NCBI GenBank assembly: GCA_029864065.1
Contig: JAOTUD010000070.1
Location: forward strand, 1 to 8,963
Direction: 5' to 3'
DNA length: 8,963 nt
Source: Gammaproteobacteria bacterium
Lineage (GTDB): Bacteria; Pseudomonadota; Gammaproteobacteria; GCA-001735895
Both the position numbers and the translations under genes were made by a program. Of the stretch, positions 1 through 5,547 are shown one piece after another (position 1 is the first letter of the stretch; each line of letters opens with the position of its first letter). Under the pieces are notes generated by a model that was not told the origin of the DNA, did no database searches, and was given only the letters and a program-made list of their open reading frames with translations.

Positions 1-1
1 G

Positions 2-1096
2 CGGTCTCGCACACTGCCTGCCAGGGAGCCCGAACCACGGGCGCAGCAGGCGGGCGCAGATCGCGATATCGTCAAAGCGAACGCTCGCAGGCACGGCTCG
101 AACGCAATCCTGCAGCCGTTACCGGCATCGAAACCAGCGACAATTGCCGGCTCTCATACCGGCGCTGCGGCACCGGGATACGTCGCCGGGATCGACCGGC
201 CGGCCGCGGCGGCAACCACCGCGATCCCGGGCGATCCGCGTCGTCAAGCCATGGGGCTTCGCGACATGCCGGATACGCGACTGCCGACGGTCGAGCGCGC
301 AGCGCTGTCGGCGCAAACCGCCGCGTTGCAGCGCGGCGCGACAGGCAGCGGCGCGCTGTGGCCGCTGCTACAACTGGTAACCAGGTTTCCCGAAATCGAC
401 GCAGCACGCCTGAAAAGCTGGTTCGAATTCGCCGGGCTGGTCAGGCCTTCCGGATCGGACCAGGCGGACGCGAGGGCGATGCGGGCAGGCGCAATGCTCA
501 AGCAACTGGCCGACCCGGAAAGCTTCGCGACAGAACTCGCGCGATCGCTGCGCAGCAGTAACGGCAAGCCGACCGACACCGATGCAGCAGCCAACAGGCA
601 AACGACCGCGGAATCATTGCTGCCGCAGATCAGGGAAGGCGTAAAACTGGTCGAGCAGAGCCTTGCGCATAACCTGATGCAGCGCGCTGCGCTCGGGCTG
701 CAACAGGAGACCCAGCAACCACTAACGTTGAGCCTGGCGCTACCGCTGCTCGAAGCGCAGCAGGTCAAAACTCTCCACGTCGAACTCACGCAACGCAACC
801 AGGCGCAGCAGGAAGCCGACAGTGGCTGGGATATCCGACTCGGTTTCGATTTTGCCGATCTCGGCCCCGTATCCTGCCATATCGTTGTCGAAGGCCTGGC
901 GGTCGCCGCCAGTTTTTATTGCGAAAGGGAGCCGACGCGGGAACGCATCGGCGCGGCGCTGCCGCAACTGAGGCAACGCTTTTGCACGGCCGGATTCAGT
1001 CCCGGAGAATTCCACAGCTTTCCCGGCAGGGCCGCACCCGAACCGACCCCGAGCGCCGCGGATTTCTGCGAATCCCTGATCGACATCGAGGTTTAA
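2..1096 (+). CDS. fliK: Flagellar hook-length control protein FliK-like, C-terminal part (5' end outside window)
   Basis: FliK-type proteins measure hook length and, through their C-terminal domain, switch FlhB export specificity from rod/hook to filament substrates. The frame is open from base 2 to the TAA at 1094-1096 (364 residues visible). The ATG at 251 has no Shine-Dalgarno sequence and sits in continuous coding-like sequence, so the true start is probably upstream of the window. The first ~85 residues are Ala/Pro/Arg-rich and low in complexity, as in FliK N-terminal regions. The last ~130 residues look like a FliK C-terminal domain: an LPLLEAQQVKTLHVEL strand, a Trp followed by IRLGFDF and DLGPVSCHI (the W..-L-LGPV signature), then ERIGAALPQLRQRF and AGFSPGEFHSF. 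It ends 2 nt before the FlhB-like gene, so the two are almost certainly co-transcribed. A divergent FliK-like protein rather than the main hook-length ruler is possible, because such pairs often lie at the end of chemotaxis clusters. Confidence 0.8.
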   Translation, partial: RSRTLPAREPEPRAQQAGADRDIVKANARRHGSNAILQPLPASKPATIAGSHTGAAAPGYVAGIDRPAAAATTAIPGDPRRQAMGLRDMPDTRLPTVERAALSAQTAALQRGATGSGALWPLLQLVTRFPEIDAARLKSWFEFAGLVRPSGSDQADARAMRAGAMLKQLADPESFATELARSLRSSNGKPTDTDAAANRQTTAESLLPQIREGVKLVEQSLAHNLMQRAALGLQQETQQPLTLSLALPLLEAQQVKTLHVELTQRNQAQQEADSGWDIRLGFDFADLGPVSCHIVVEGLAVAASFYCEREPTRERIGAALPQLRQRFCTAGFSPGEFHSFPGRAAPEPTPSAADFCESLIDIEV

Positions 1097-1098
1097 CC

Positions 1099-1416
1099 AT
1101 GCGTGAAATACCGAGATTCGCTATCGCGCTCGAATACGACGGCAAACAGGCACCCAGGGTTACCGCCAGGGGTCATGACGAGATCGCAAACCAGATCCTG
1201 AGGCTTGCGCAGGAAGCCAACGTACCGATACATCTGGACCGGGACCTGGCGCTGGTGCTCGACCAGATCGACCTCGGCGACCACGTGCCCGAGGCGCTGT
1301 ATGTCGTGATCGCCGAAATCCTCGCCTTCGCTTACCAGTTATCAGGCAAGCACAAGGATTTCATGGACGATATCGAAACTCATCCCGCGCAATCATCGCA
1401 GGCAGCAGAAATCTAG
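1099..1416 (+). CDS. Stand-alone FlhB C-terminal-domain protein (EscU/YscU/HrcU export-switch family)
   Basis: This 105-aa protein matches the cytoplasmic C-terminal domain of the type III export switch protein FlhB, without its membrane domain. FAIALEYDGKQAPRVTARG corresponds to the FlhB stretch just after the NPTH autocleavage site. It is followed by EIANQILRLAQEANVPIHLD and a DLGDHVPEALYVVIAEILAF helix typical of FlhB ends. The NPTH motif itself is absent: the protein begins REIPRF where that motif would end, so it resembles the cleaved FlhB-CC fragment. The start at 1099 is supported by GAGG at 1088-1091 with 7-nt spacing; the frame stays open upstream but only in the shadow of fliK. Similar FlhB-like proteins (for example FlhX in epsilonproteobacteria) can partly replace the FlhB C-terminal domain. 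Here the role is inferred to be an accessory export-switch partner of the neighbouring FliK-like protein. The last ~15 residues are acidic and Ser/Ala-rich and probably flexible. Confidence 0.88.
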   Translation: MREIPRFAIALEYDGKQAPRVTARGHDEIANQILRLAQEANVPIHLDRDLALVLDQIDLGDHVPEALYVVIAEILAFAYQLSGKHKDFMDDIETHPAQSSQAAEI

Positions 1417-1444
1417 GCAGGCAGCGGCTGCAATGCGCGTAGCA

Positions 1445-1653
1445 GATGTCGCCCGCGATCAGAAATCCAGCCCGAGGATAATGCAGCGCCCAGGCTGGCG
1501 GCGATACACGCCGTAGGCGTAATCCTCGGGCTCGTTGCGTAAACAGTTCAGAAAACGCAGCGACGACGTTACCGTACCCACGATGATGATCGACACCCCG
1601 ATGCTTACGATCCCGTAACCCGCGACCGAGATAATTTCCTTGAATTCCACCAT
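1445..1653 (-). pseudogene. DUF1622 family membrane protein, frameshifted and C-terminally truncated
   Basis: The ATG at 1651-1653 is preceded by a strong AGGAGG (1662-1667, 8-nt spacing). The frame gives 64 residues: a membrane helix of the type GYGIVSIGVSIIIVGTVTSS, then YRRQPGRCIILGLDF, then TGA at 1459-1461. DUF1622 proteins are about 110-130 aa, and the central YRR..LGR.ILLGL(E/D)F motif is normally followed by L(V/I)A.DII. Exactly that continuation, LIAGDI, is found in the neighbouring frame (about 1445-1460), so one base has been lost near 1461-1463. Beyond GDI neither frame resembles the family, so the second half of the gene is missing, only ~30 nt from the stop of the FlhB-like gene. 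The family's function is not established. The intact ribosome-binding site suggests recent decay. A translated 64-aa product with one membrane helix cannot be excluded. Confidence 0.72.
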
Positions 1654-1661
1654 GTAAGATT

Positions 1662-1667
1662 CCTCCT
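1662..1667 (-). promoter_or_regulatory. Strong Shine-Dalgarno of the DUF1622 remnant
   Basis: AGGAGG on the - strand lies 8 nt before the ATG at 1651-1653. It fixes the start of the decayed DUF1622 gene and shows that its 5' end is intact while the 3' half is gone. Confidence 0.65.
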
Positions 1668-1719
1668 GCCGGCTGCGGGCGTTGGACCGGGCGCGACATG
1701 CTGCAGCACGCGGGTCACG

Positions 1720-2988
1720 CTAATTGTCGGGTCGGGGTTCCTGGGTCCCGGGATTCGATTCCTGCATTTCCGCATCGAACACGGTGGAAATAGTCGCCGA
1801 CGATTGCAGGGCCTGCGACGCCGAAAGCAGGTGCTCGCCTGCCGCTATTCGAGTTTCGCGCGCAAGCTGTCGCCAGGCATAAACGACCAGCAGCAGGTGG
1901 ATGGTGATCGTGAAAACGTAGAGACCGCCGGTTTCAATCAGCTTCATGAAAATCGTCGCGATTACCGGCCCGATAACCGCGCCGGCGGCATAGGCCAGCA
2001 GCATGCCGCTGGAGATTTCGACAAACTCGTCCGGTTTTGCGTGGTCGTTGGCCTGCGCAACCGCGACCGCGTATAACGGAAAAGCGACGGCACCCCAGCA
2101 GGCCGCGGCCAGCAGCAGCCAGTGCAGCGACAGAAACCCGGCACCAACCACGGCGACGCCGAGCACGGCTGCCGCGAGCGCAACCCAGACGATGAGCTGC
2201 GCGCGGTCGGTATTATCGGACAGCCGACCTACCGGCCACTGCCCCAGCGCCCCGCCCAGGACCGTGGCGCTCATGAACAGCGCGACCCCTCCGACATCGA
2301 ATCCGGCTCGTTGCACGAACAGCGGTCCCAGCGTCCAGAAGGCGCCGTTGGCCAGTCCGACCGCGACGCAGGCCGTGAAGGCGACAGGCGAGGTTGCAAA
2401 TATCTTCTTGAAGCGCAGCCGGACCGTCACGATCGGGCGTGGAGCGGTCGACACGCTCAGCGCGACCGGCACGGCCGCGATCGACACCAGGATCGAGGCC
2501 AGCGCAAACAGGCCGAGGCCGGCCGGATCGGACAGCGTAATCATCATCTGCCCGACGGTCATGACGGTCAGGTTGATCACGAGGTAGGCCGACAGCACGC
2601 TGCCCCGCGTTTCGTTGGTCGAGCGCTCGTTGAGCCAGCTTTCGATAACGATGTACAGCACCGCGAAGCAAAAGCCGGTCAGGACCCGCATTATCCACCA
2701 CGGCAAAGGCAGCACCACCATGCCATGTCCCAGCACGACCGCGGATACGATCGCCGCCATGGCGGTAAAGGTGCGAATATGCCCCACGCGTTGCACCAGG
2801 TGTGGACCGTAAAAACAGCCGCTCGCAAATCCGACGAAGTAAGTCGAACCCAGCAGCCCGATCGAGAAGATCGAAAAGTCCTCGATTTGCGCCCGCACCG
2901 GGATCAGCGTGCCCAGCAGCCCGTTGCCGGCCAGCAACAGGGCGACCGCGAATAGCAGGGCGGCGACGGGGGCGAGGGTACGCATCAT
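1720..2988 (-). CDS. MFS transporter, YcaD-like
   Basis: This 422-aa polytopic inner-membrane protein has the usual major facilitator length and about 12 hydrophobic segments. Family marks of the YcaD-like group are visible in order: GNGLLGTLIPVRAQ (21-34) after the first helix, GLLGSTYFVGF (44-54), RVGHIRTF (67-74) in the loop between helices 2 and 3, and IESWLNERSTNETRG (115-129) at the end of helix 4, the most diagnostic stretch of this group. The second half carries a GxLxD-type loop (GQWPVGRLSDNTDRAQ). The C-terminal ~50 residues are hydrophilic, with a Q/P/N-rich tail. The substrate is unknown for most YcaD-like transporters, so none is assigned. Two consecutive ATG codons (2983-2988) start the gene; no strong Shine-Dalgarno is seen. 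It lies 111 nt downstream of the terC-like gene on the same strand and could be co-transcribed with it or use its own weak promoter at 3052-3079. Confidence 0.9.
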   Translation of the reverse strand: MMRTLAPVAALLFAVALLLAGNGLLGTLIPVRAQIEDFSIFSIGLLGSTYFVGFASGCFYGPHLVQRVGHIRTFTAMAAIVSAVVLGHGMVVLPLPWWIMRVLTGFCFAVLYIVIESWLNERSTNETRGSVLSAYLVINLTVMTVGQMMITLSDPAGLGLFALASILVSIAAVPVALSVSTAPRPIVTVRLRFKKIFATSPVAFTACVAVGLANGAFWTLGPLFVQRAGFDVGGVALFMSATVLGGALGQWPVGRLSDNTDRAQLIVWVALAAAVLGVAVVGAGFLSLHWLLLAAACWGAVAFPLYAVAVAQANDHAKPDEFVEISSGMLLAYAAGAVIGPVIATIFMKLIETGGLYVFTITIHLLLVVYAWRQLARETRIAAGEHLLSASQALQSSATISTVFDAEMQESNPGTQEPRPDN

Positions 2989-3051
2989 GAGGCTGGAGTC
3001 ATTTTCCGCTGGTTAATTATTTTTTCGATCGGAGACCAGGATCGACCGCAC

Positions 3052-3079
3052 AGTATCACCAAAAATACCGCATAAGCAA
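3052..3079 (-). promoter_or_regulatory. Possible sigma-70 promoter for the MFS gene
   Basis: On the - strand TTGCTT (3074-3079) and GATACT (3052-3057) are separated by 16 nt, each matching 4 of 6 consensus positions. A start near 3045 would leave a leader of roughly 57 nt before the MFS ATG. This is only a weak sequence match in an AT-richer gap. Confidence 0.25.
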
Positions 3080-3099
3080 ACCGCGGCACCTGCCCCGGG

Positions 3100-3858
3100 T
3101 CAGGCGCCATCGCCCCGCGCAAGCCTTTTCGACAGGTGAATGCTGCCGGCTTTCCGCTTCTTTCTCGCGCGCATGTTCAATAACTCGACCCCGACAGAAA
3201 ATGCCATCGCGAAGTAGATGTATCCTTTCGGAACCTGCACGTCGAATCCTTCCGCGATCAGCGTGAAGCCGATCAACAACAGGAACGAGAGCGCGAGCAT
3301 CTTAATGGTCGGATTGCGATCGACGAAATCCCCGATCGGCCGCGCGGAAAACAGCATTACCACGACCGAGGCCAGGATCGCGATTACCATGATCGACAGG
3401 TGCTGGACGAGTCCCACGGCGGTAATCACCGAGTCGAGCGAGAAAACGATATCGAGGATAGCGATTTGCGCCAGGATAGAGAAAAAGCCGGCATGCGCGG
3501 GCGACCCCCCCTCGTCCTCGGGTATTTCCAGGCTGGTATGGATTTCGTGCGTCGACTTGGCCAACAGGAAAAGCCCGCCCCCGATGAGAATAACGTCGCG
3601 TCCCGATATCTCGGTATCGAGAATCGTAAACCAGGGTTCGACCAGGCCCATGACCCAGAAGATGCTGAACAGTAGCGCCAACCGGGCCAGCATCGCCAGC
3701 CCCAGTCCGATCCGCCTGGCCTTGTCGCGCTGGTTCTTCGGCAAGCGGCCAACCAGGATCGTAATGAAAATAATATTATCGATTCCGAGCACGATTTCGA
3801 GCGCAACCAGCGTGCCAAGCGCAACCCAGGATTCCGGGTTCACAATCCAGTCGAACAT
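3100..3858 (-). CDS. TerC family integral membrane protein
   Basis: This 252-aa polytopic membrane protein belongs to the TerC superfamily, close to the YgdQ/YoaE-type single-domain proteins. TerC relatives are linked to metal-ion handling, notably Mn2+ efflux or metalation of exported proteins; the specific cargo here is unknown. Two internal-repeat motifs with paired acidic residues are clear: ALEIVLGIDNIIF (Glu21, Asp27) in helix 1 and ILDIVFSLDSVITAVG (Asp136, Asp142) in the symmetric helix. LPKNQRDKARRIGL follows the first, and a conserved FVDRNPTIKMLALSFLLLIG stretch lies before the last helices. The basic C-terminal tail (RARKKRK) is cytosolic. I chose the ATG at 3856-3858 (MFDWIVNPESW), the usual family beginning. 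An upstream in-frame ATG at 3915 would precede the -10 element at 3892-3897 and adds residues unlike the family. It is the first gene of a possible terC-like/MFS unit. Confidence 0.9.
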   Translation of the reverse strand: MFDWIVNPESWVALGTLVALEIVLGIDNIIFITILVGRLPKNQRDKARRIGLGLAMLARLALLFSIFWVMGLVEPWFTILDTEISGRDVILIGGGLFLLAKSTHEIHTSLEIPEDEGGSPAHAGFFSILAQIAILDIVFSLDSVITAVGLVQHLSIMVIAILASVVVMLFSARPIGDFVDRNPTIKMLALSFLLLIGFTLIAEGFDVQVPKGYIYFAMAFSVGVELLNMRARKKRKAGSIHLSKRLARGDGA

Positions 3859-3891
3859 AAGTTTTTGTCCCGCTCTTATGGTGAAGGCGAT

Positions 3892-3897
3892 ATTATA
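3892..3897 (-). promoter_or_regulatory. -10 element upstream of the TerC-family gene
   Basis: A perfect TATAAT lies on the - strand, 34 nt upstream of the chosen ATG. It would give a transcription start near 3885 and a leader of about 27 nt. No convincing -35 hexamer sits at 16-18 nt; TTGAGT (3910-3915) is only 12 nt away, so an activator or a weak -35 would be needed. Confidence 0.45.
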
Positions 3898-3934
3898 CCT
3901 GGATAGCGGACTCAATCCGTTTAATCGCGCGGGC

Positions 3935-3957
3935 TACCCCGATCCGCGGTCGGGGTA
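3935..3957. repeat. Perfect 8-bp inverted repeat (hairpin or operator-like)
   Basis: TACCCCGA (3935-3942) and TCGGGGTA (3950-3957) are exact reverse complements around a 7-nt spacer. The repeat lies upstream of the TerC-family -10 element and directly before the point where symporter homology begins. It has no T-tract, so a Rho-independent terminator is unlikely; an operator or a recombination scar is possible. Confidence 0.5.
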
Positions 3958-3962
3958 TAAAC

Positions 3963-4433
3963 CCGGGCCGTTTCATCGGCTTCACGCGCGAGGCGCTGCT
4001 GCTCGCCTTCTCAACCTCCAGTTCGGCCGCGGTGATGCCGCTGACGCTGTCCACGACCGAGGAAAAACTCAAGGTGCCGCCTTTTATCGCGCGCTTCGTC
4101 ATTCCGCTCGGCACCACCGTCAACATGGGCGGCACGGCTATCTACCAGGGGATCGCGGCGATCTTCCTGGCCCAGGTATTCAACGTCGATATCGGCATGG
4201 CGGGAATCCTGCTGATCGTCGTCATGGCGACCGGCGCCGTGATCGGATCTCCCGGTACCCCCGGTGTCGGTATCGTGATTCTCGCGACCATTCTGACCAG
4301 CGTCGGCATTCCCGCCGCCGGCATCGCGATCATACTCGGCGTGGATCGGCCGCTCGACATGCTGTCTACCATGGTCGATGTCACCGGCGACATGGTCGCC
4401 TGCCTGGTGGCGCGGCGCGTGTTGCGGTCCTGA
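3963..4433 (+). pseudogene. 5'-truncated dicarboxylate/amino acid:cation symporter (DAACS/SDF family) remnant
   Basis: The reading frame encodes the last ~156 residues of a symporter that is normally about 400-430 residues long. Recognisable in order are REALLLAFSTSSSAAVMPL (hairpin HP1, serine-rich), EEKLKVPPFIARFVIPLGTT, VNMGGTAIYQG (helix 7), SPGTPGVGIVILATIL (hairpin HP2) and GVDRPLDML followed by VDVTGD (helix 8), then a natural C-terminus. Nothing upstream of ~3963 resembles the family: the frame stays open but encodes unrelated Arg/Ile-rich residues over the TerC promoter region. No start codon with a ribosome-binding site is visible; a GTG at 4032 lies inside HP1. Lacking the scaffold helices 1-6, the product cannot be a working transporter. 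Helix 7 has NMGGT rather than the commoner NMDGT, and helix 8 has DVTGD rather than NVTGD; these may be subfamily traits or decay. The intact frame suggests recent truncation. Confidence 0.8.
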
Positions 4434-4504
4434 TCTTCGGCGCGGTCCCGGGGGTTGCTCAAATAGCTGCCGACGCCTGACCGTCACCGGCCGGGGTAGC
4501 GGAT

Positions 4505-4792
4505 TTACTCGTGGGCGATGGGTTTGTCGGTAAACAGGTAATCCTTCAGCTCCTTGTCGAACCGCGGGTCCTTGCGTCGGATCCATTCGAGCACCATGGC
4601 CGCATGCTCTTTTTCCTCGTCCCGGTTATGCGCGAGTATGGCCTTCAGCTCCTTGTCATTGCAGGCATCGACACGCTGGTTGTACCAGTCTACCGCCTCC
4701 AGTTCTTCCATCAGCGAAGTAATCGCCCGGTGCATGTCGCGCGTCTCGCCGCTGAGTTCGTCGATCGGTTCGTGGTATCCTTCGTTTGCCAT
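4505..4792 (-). CDS. EncFtn-type ferritin-like protein (encapsulated ferritin family), without targeting tail
   Basis: This 95-aa two-helix ferritin-like protein closely resembles encapsulated ferritin (EncFtn), whose subunits pair to build a di-iron ferroxidase site at the dimer interface and assemble into an open decamer that oxidises Fe2+ for storage inside an encapsulin shell. Helix 1 contains MEELEAVDWYNQRVDA and helix 2 AILAHNRDEEKEHAAM. Glu30, Glu60 and His63 align with the ferroxidase ligands Glu32, Glu62 and His65 of the Rhodospirillum rubrum protein; Glu29, Glu32, Trp36 and Tyr37 of the entry site are also kept. The C-terminus stops at FTDKPIAHE, right after the core, and lacks the LGIGSL-like encapsulin-docking tail. 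No encapsulin gene is present nearby. The start at 4790-4792 has AGGAG (4799-4803) at 6-nt spacing; a longer in-frame start at 4990 would add 66 unrelated residues and overlap the divergent lipoprotein gene. It is convergent with the symporter remnant. Confidence 0.9.
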   Translation of the reverse strand: MANEGYHEPIDELSGETRDMHRAITSLMEELEAVDWYNQRVDACNDKELKAILAHNRDEEKEHAAMVLEWIRRKDPRFDKELKDYLFTDKPIAHE

Positions 4793-4798
4793 TTTTTT

Positions 4799-4803
4799 CT
4801 CCT
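4799..4803 (-). promoter_or_regulatory. Shine-Dalgarno deciding the EncFtn start
   Basis: AGGAG on the - strand with an A-only 6-nt spacer to the ATG at 4790-4792. It selects the 95-aa protein over the longer in-frame reading that begins at 4990. Confidence 0.75.
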
Positions 4804-4961
4804 GTCGGCGTTGAAAATCGAGTCGTAATGTTAAGACATAATGCTTACGCTCGTCGATCGGAAAAGTTATTATCGCGGGCGTACACCGGCCGCCGACCTT
4901 GAGCGCAGGCGATATGCCCTGAAAACACCGGAGATCCCGTTTCCGAAGAGTAGCGTTTGAC

Positions 4962-5387
4962 ATGGTTTCAATTCGAATTTTATGCATCATGACCCTGTGC
5001 AGTCTGCTGCTAACGAGCTGCTACGGCCACAAGGCGCGGCGCACCGGCCACGCCGATAGTCCGCCGCCGCGCCTGGCGGCGGTCGAGTCCGCAAACCTGC
5101 GAGCCGTCCCTGGCTATACCGGCGACCGGCTCGGCGCCGAGATAACGGATATCTCGAATCTGCCGGGCGAGGACATCCAGGCGATCGGAATCAGTATTCC
5201 GATCGAATTCGGGCGCGTCGGCCGCATCGAGGTCGTTTCGCCTGCCGGCGACCCGATCCAGCAACAAAGAGAGGCGGACATTGTGCAGCAGGACGACGGC
5301 AAAAATGTCGGCATCCGCCTGTTCCTGCCGAAGCGCAAGGACTGGGAGTTCAGGCTGCGGCTTTACGACGATCGTGATGACCAGTAA
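4962..5387 (+). CDS. Putative lipoprotein of unknown function
   Basis: This 141-aa predicted lipoprotein has an N-terminus with one Arg (residue 5), a hydrophobic stretch ILCIMTLCSLLL and a lipobox LTSC (17-20), so signal peptidase II should cleave before Cys20 and anchor the protein to a membrane facing the periplasm. The residue after Cys is Tyr, not Asp, which favours outer-membrane sorting by the Lol rule. The mature part begins with ~25 basic, Pro-rich, probably disordered residues. The rest looks like one small beta-rich domain: AIGISIPIEFGRVGRIEVV, SPAGDPIQQQREADIV, then VGIRLFLPKRKDWEFRLRLYDD. I do not recognise the family. It is divergent from the EncFtn gene with 169 nt between the two starts, so shared regulation is possible but unproven. 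The ribosome-binding site is weak (GAAGAG, 11 nt upstream of the ATG). MscS follows on the same strand after 160 nt. Confidence 0.75.
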   Translation: MVSIRILCIMTLCSLLLTSCYGHKARRTGHADSPPPRLAAVESANLRAVPGYTGDRLGAEITDISNLPGEDIQAIGISIPIEFGRVGRIEVVSPAGDPIQQQREADIVQQDDGKNVGIRLFLPKRKDWEFRLRLYDDRDDQ

Positions 5388-5534
5388 TCCGCCCGCATGA
5401 TTCGCAGCTACTCTCGATCGGCGAGCCGTCGTGATCCTGATCGGTTCCCGCCAACCGCATCTTGCATCGCCCGCGAAGACAACTCGAGATTAATTAAGAC
5501 ATCACTACCAATCGAGCTATTAACTGAAACGAAA

Positions 5535-5540
5535 AAGGTG
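5535..5540 (+). promoter_or_regulatory. Ribosome-binding site of the MscS gene
   Basis: AAGGTG lies 7 nt before the ATG at 5548 and supports that start. The 160-nt gap before it holds an AT-rich patch (about 5490-5530) likely to contain a promoter, but no clear hexamer pair was found. Confidence 0.6.
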
Positions 5541-5547
5541 ATCCAGC

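Noticed and set aside
919..1098. Longer start for the FlhB-like protein within fliK
   Set aside because: The upstream codons are an alternative frame of fliK. Homology and the GAGG ribosome-binding site both start at 1099.
2122..2955. 277-codon + strand open frame inside the MFS gene
   Set aside because: It is antisense to a convincing 12-helix transporter; its charged, repetitive composition is typical of a shadow frame.
3218..4480. Long + strand open frame of 420 codons across terC-like and symporter regions
   Set aside because: Its first half is antisense to the TerC-family gene and its second half is out of frame with the symporter motifs; it has no protein-like domains.
4793..4961. Fur-box-like or sigma-70 sites between EncFtn and the lipoprotein gene
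   Set aside because: The AT-rich words (CATTAT, TATTAT) were not paired with acceptable -35 boxes, and no 19-bp Fur-like dyad was found.
4793..4990. 66-residue N-terminal extension of EncFtn
   Set aside because: It has no similarity to the family, overlaps the divergent lipoprotein start and ignores the strong AGGAG before the ATG at 4792.
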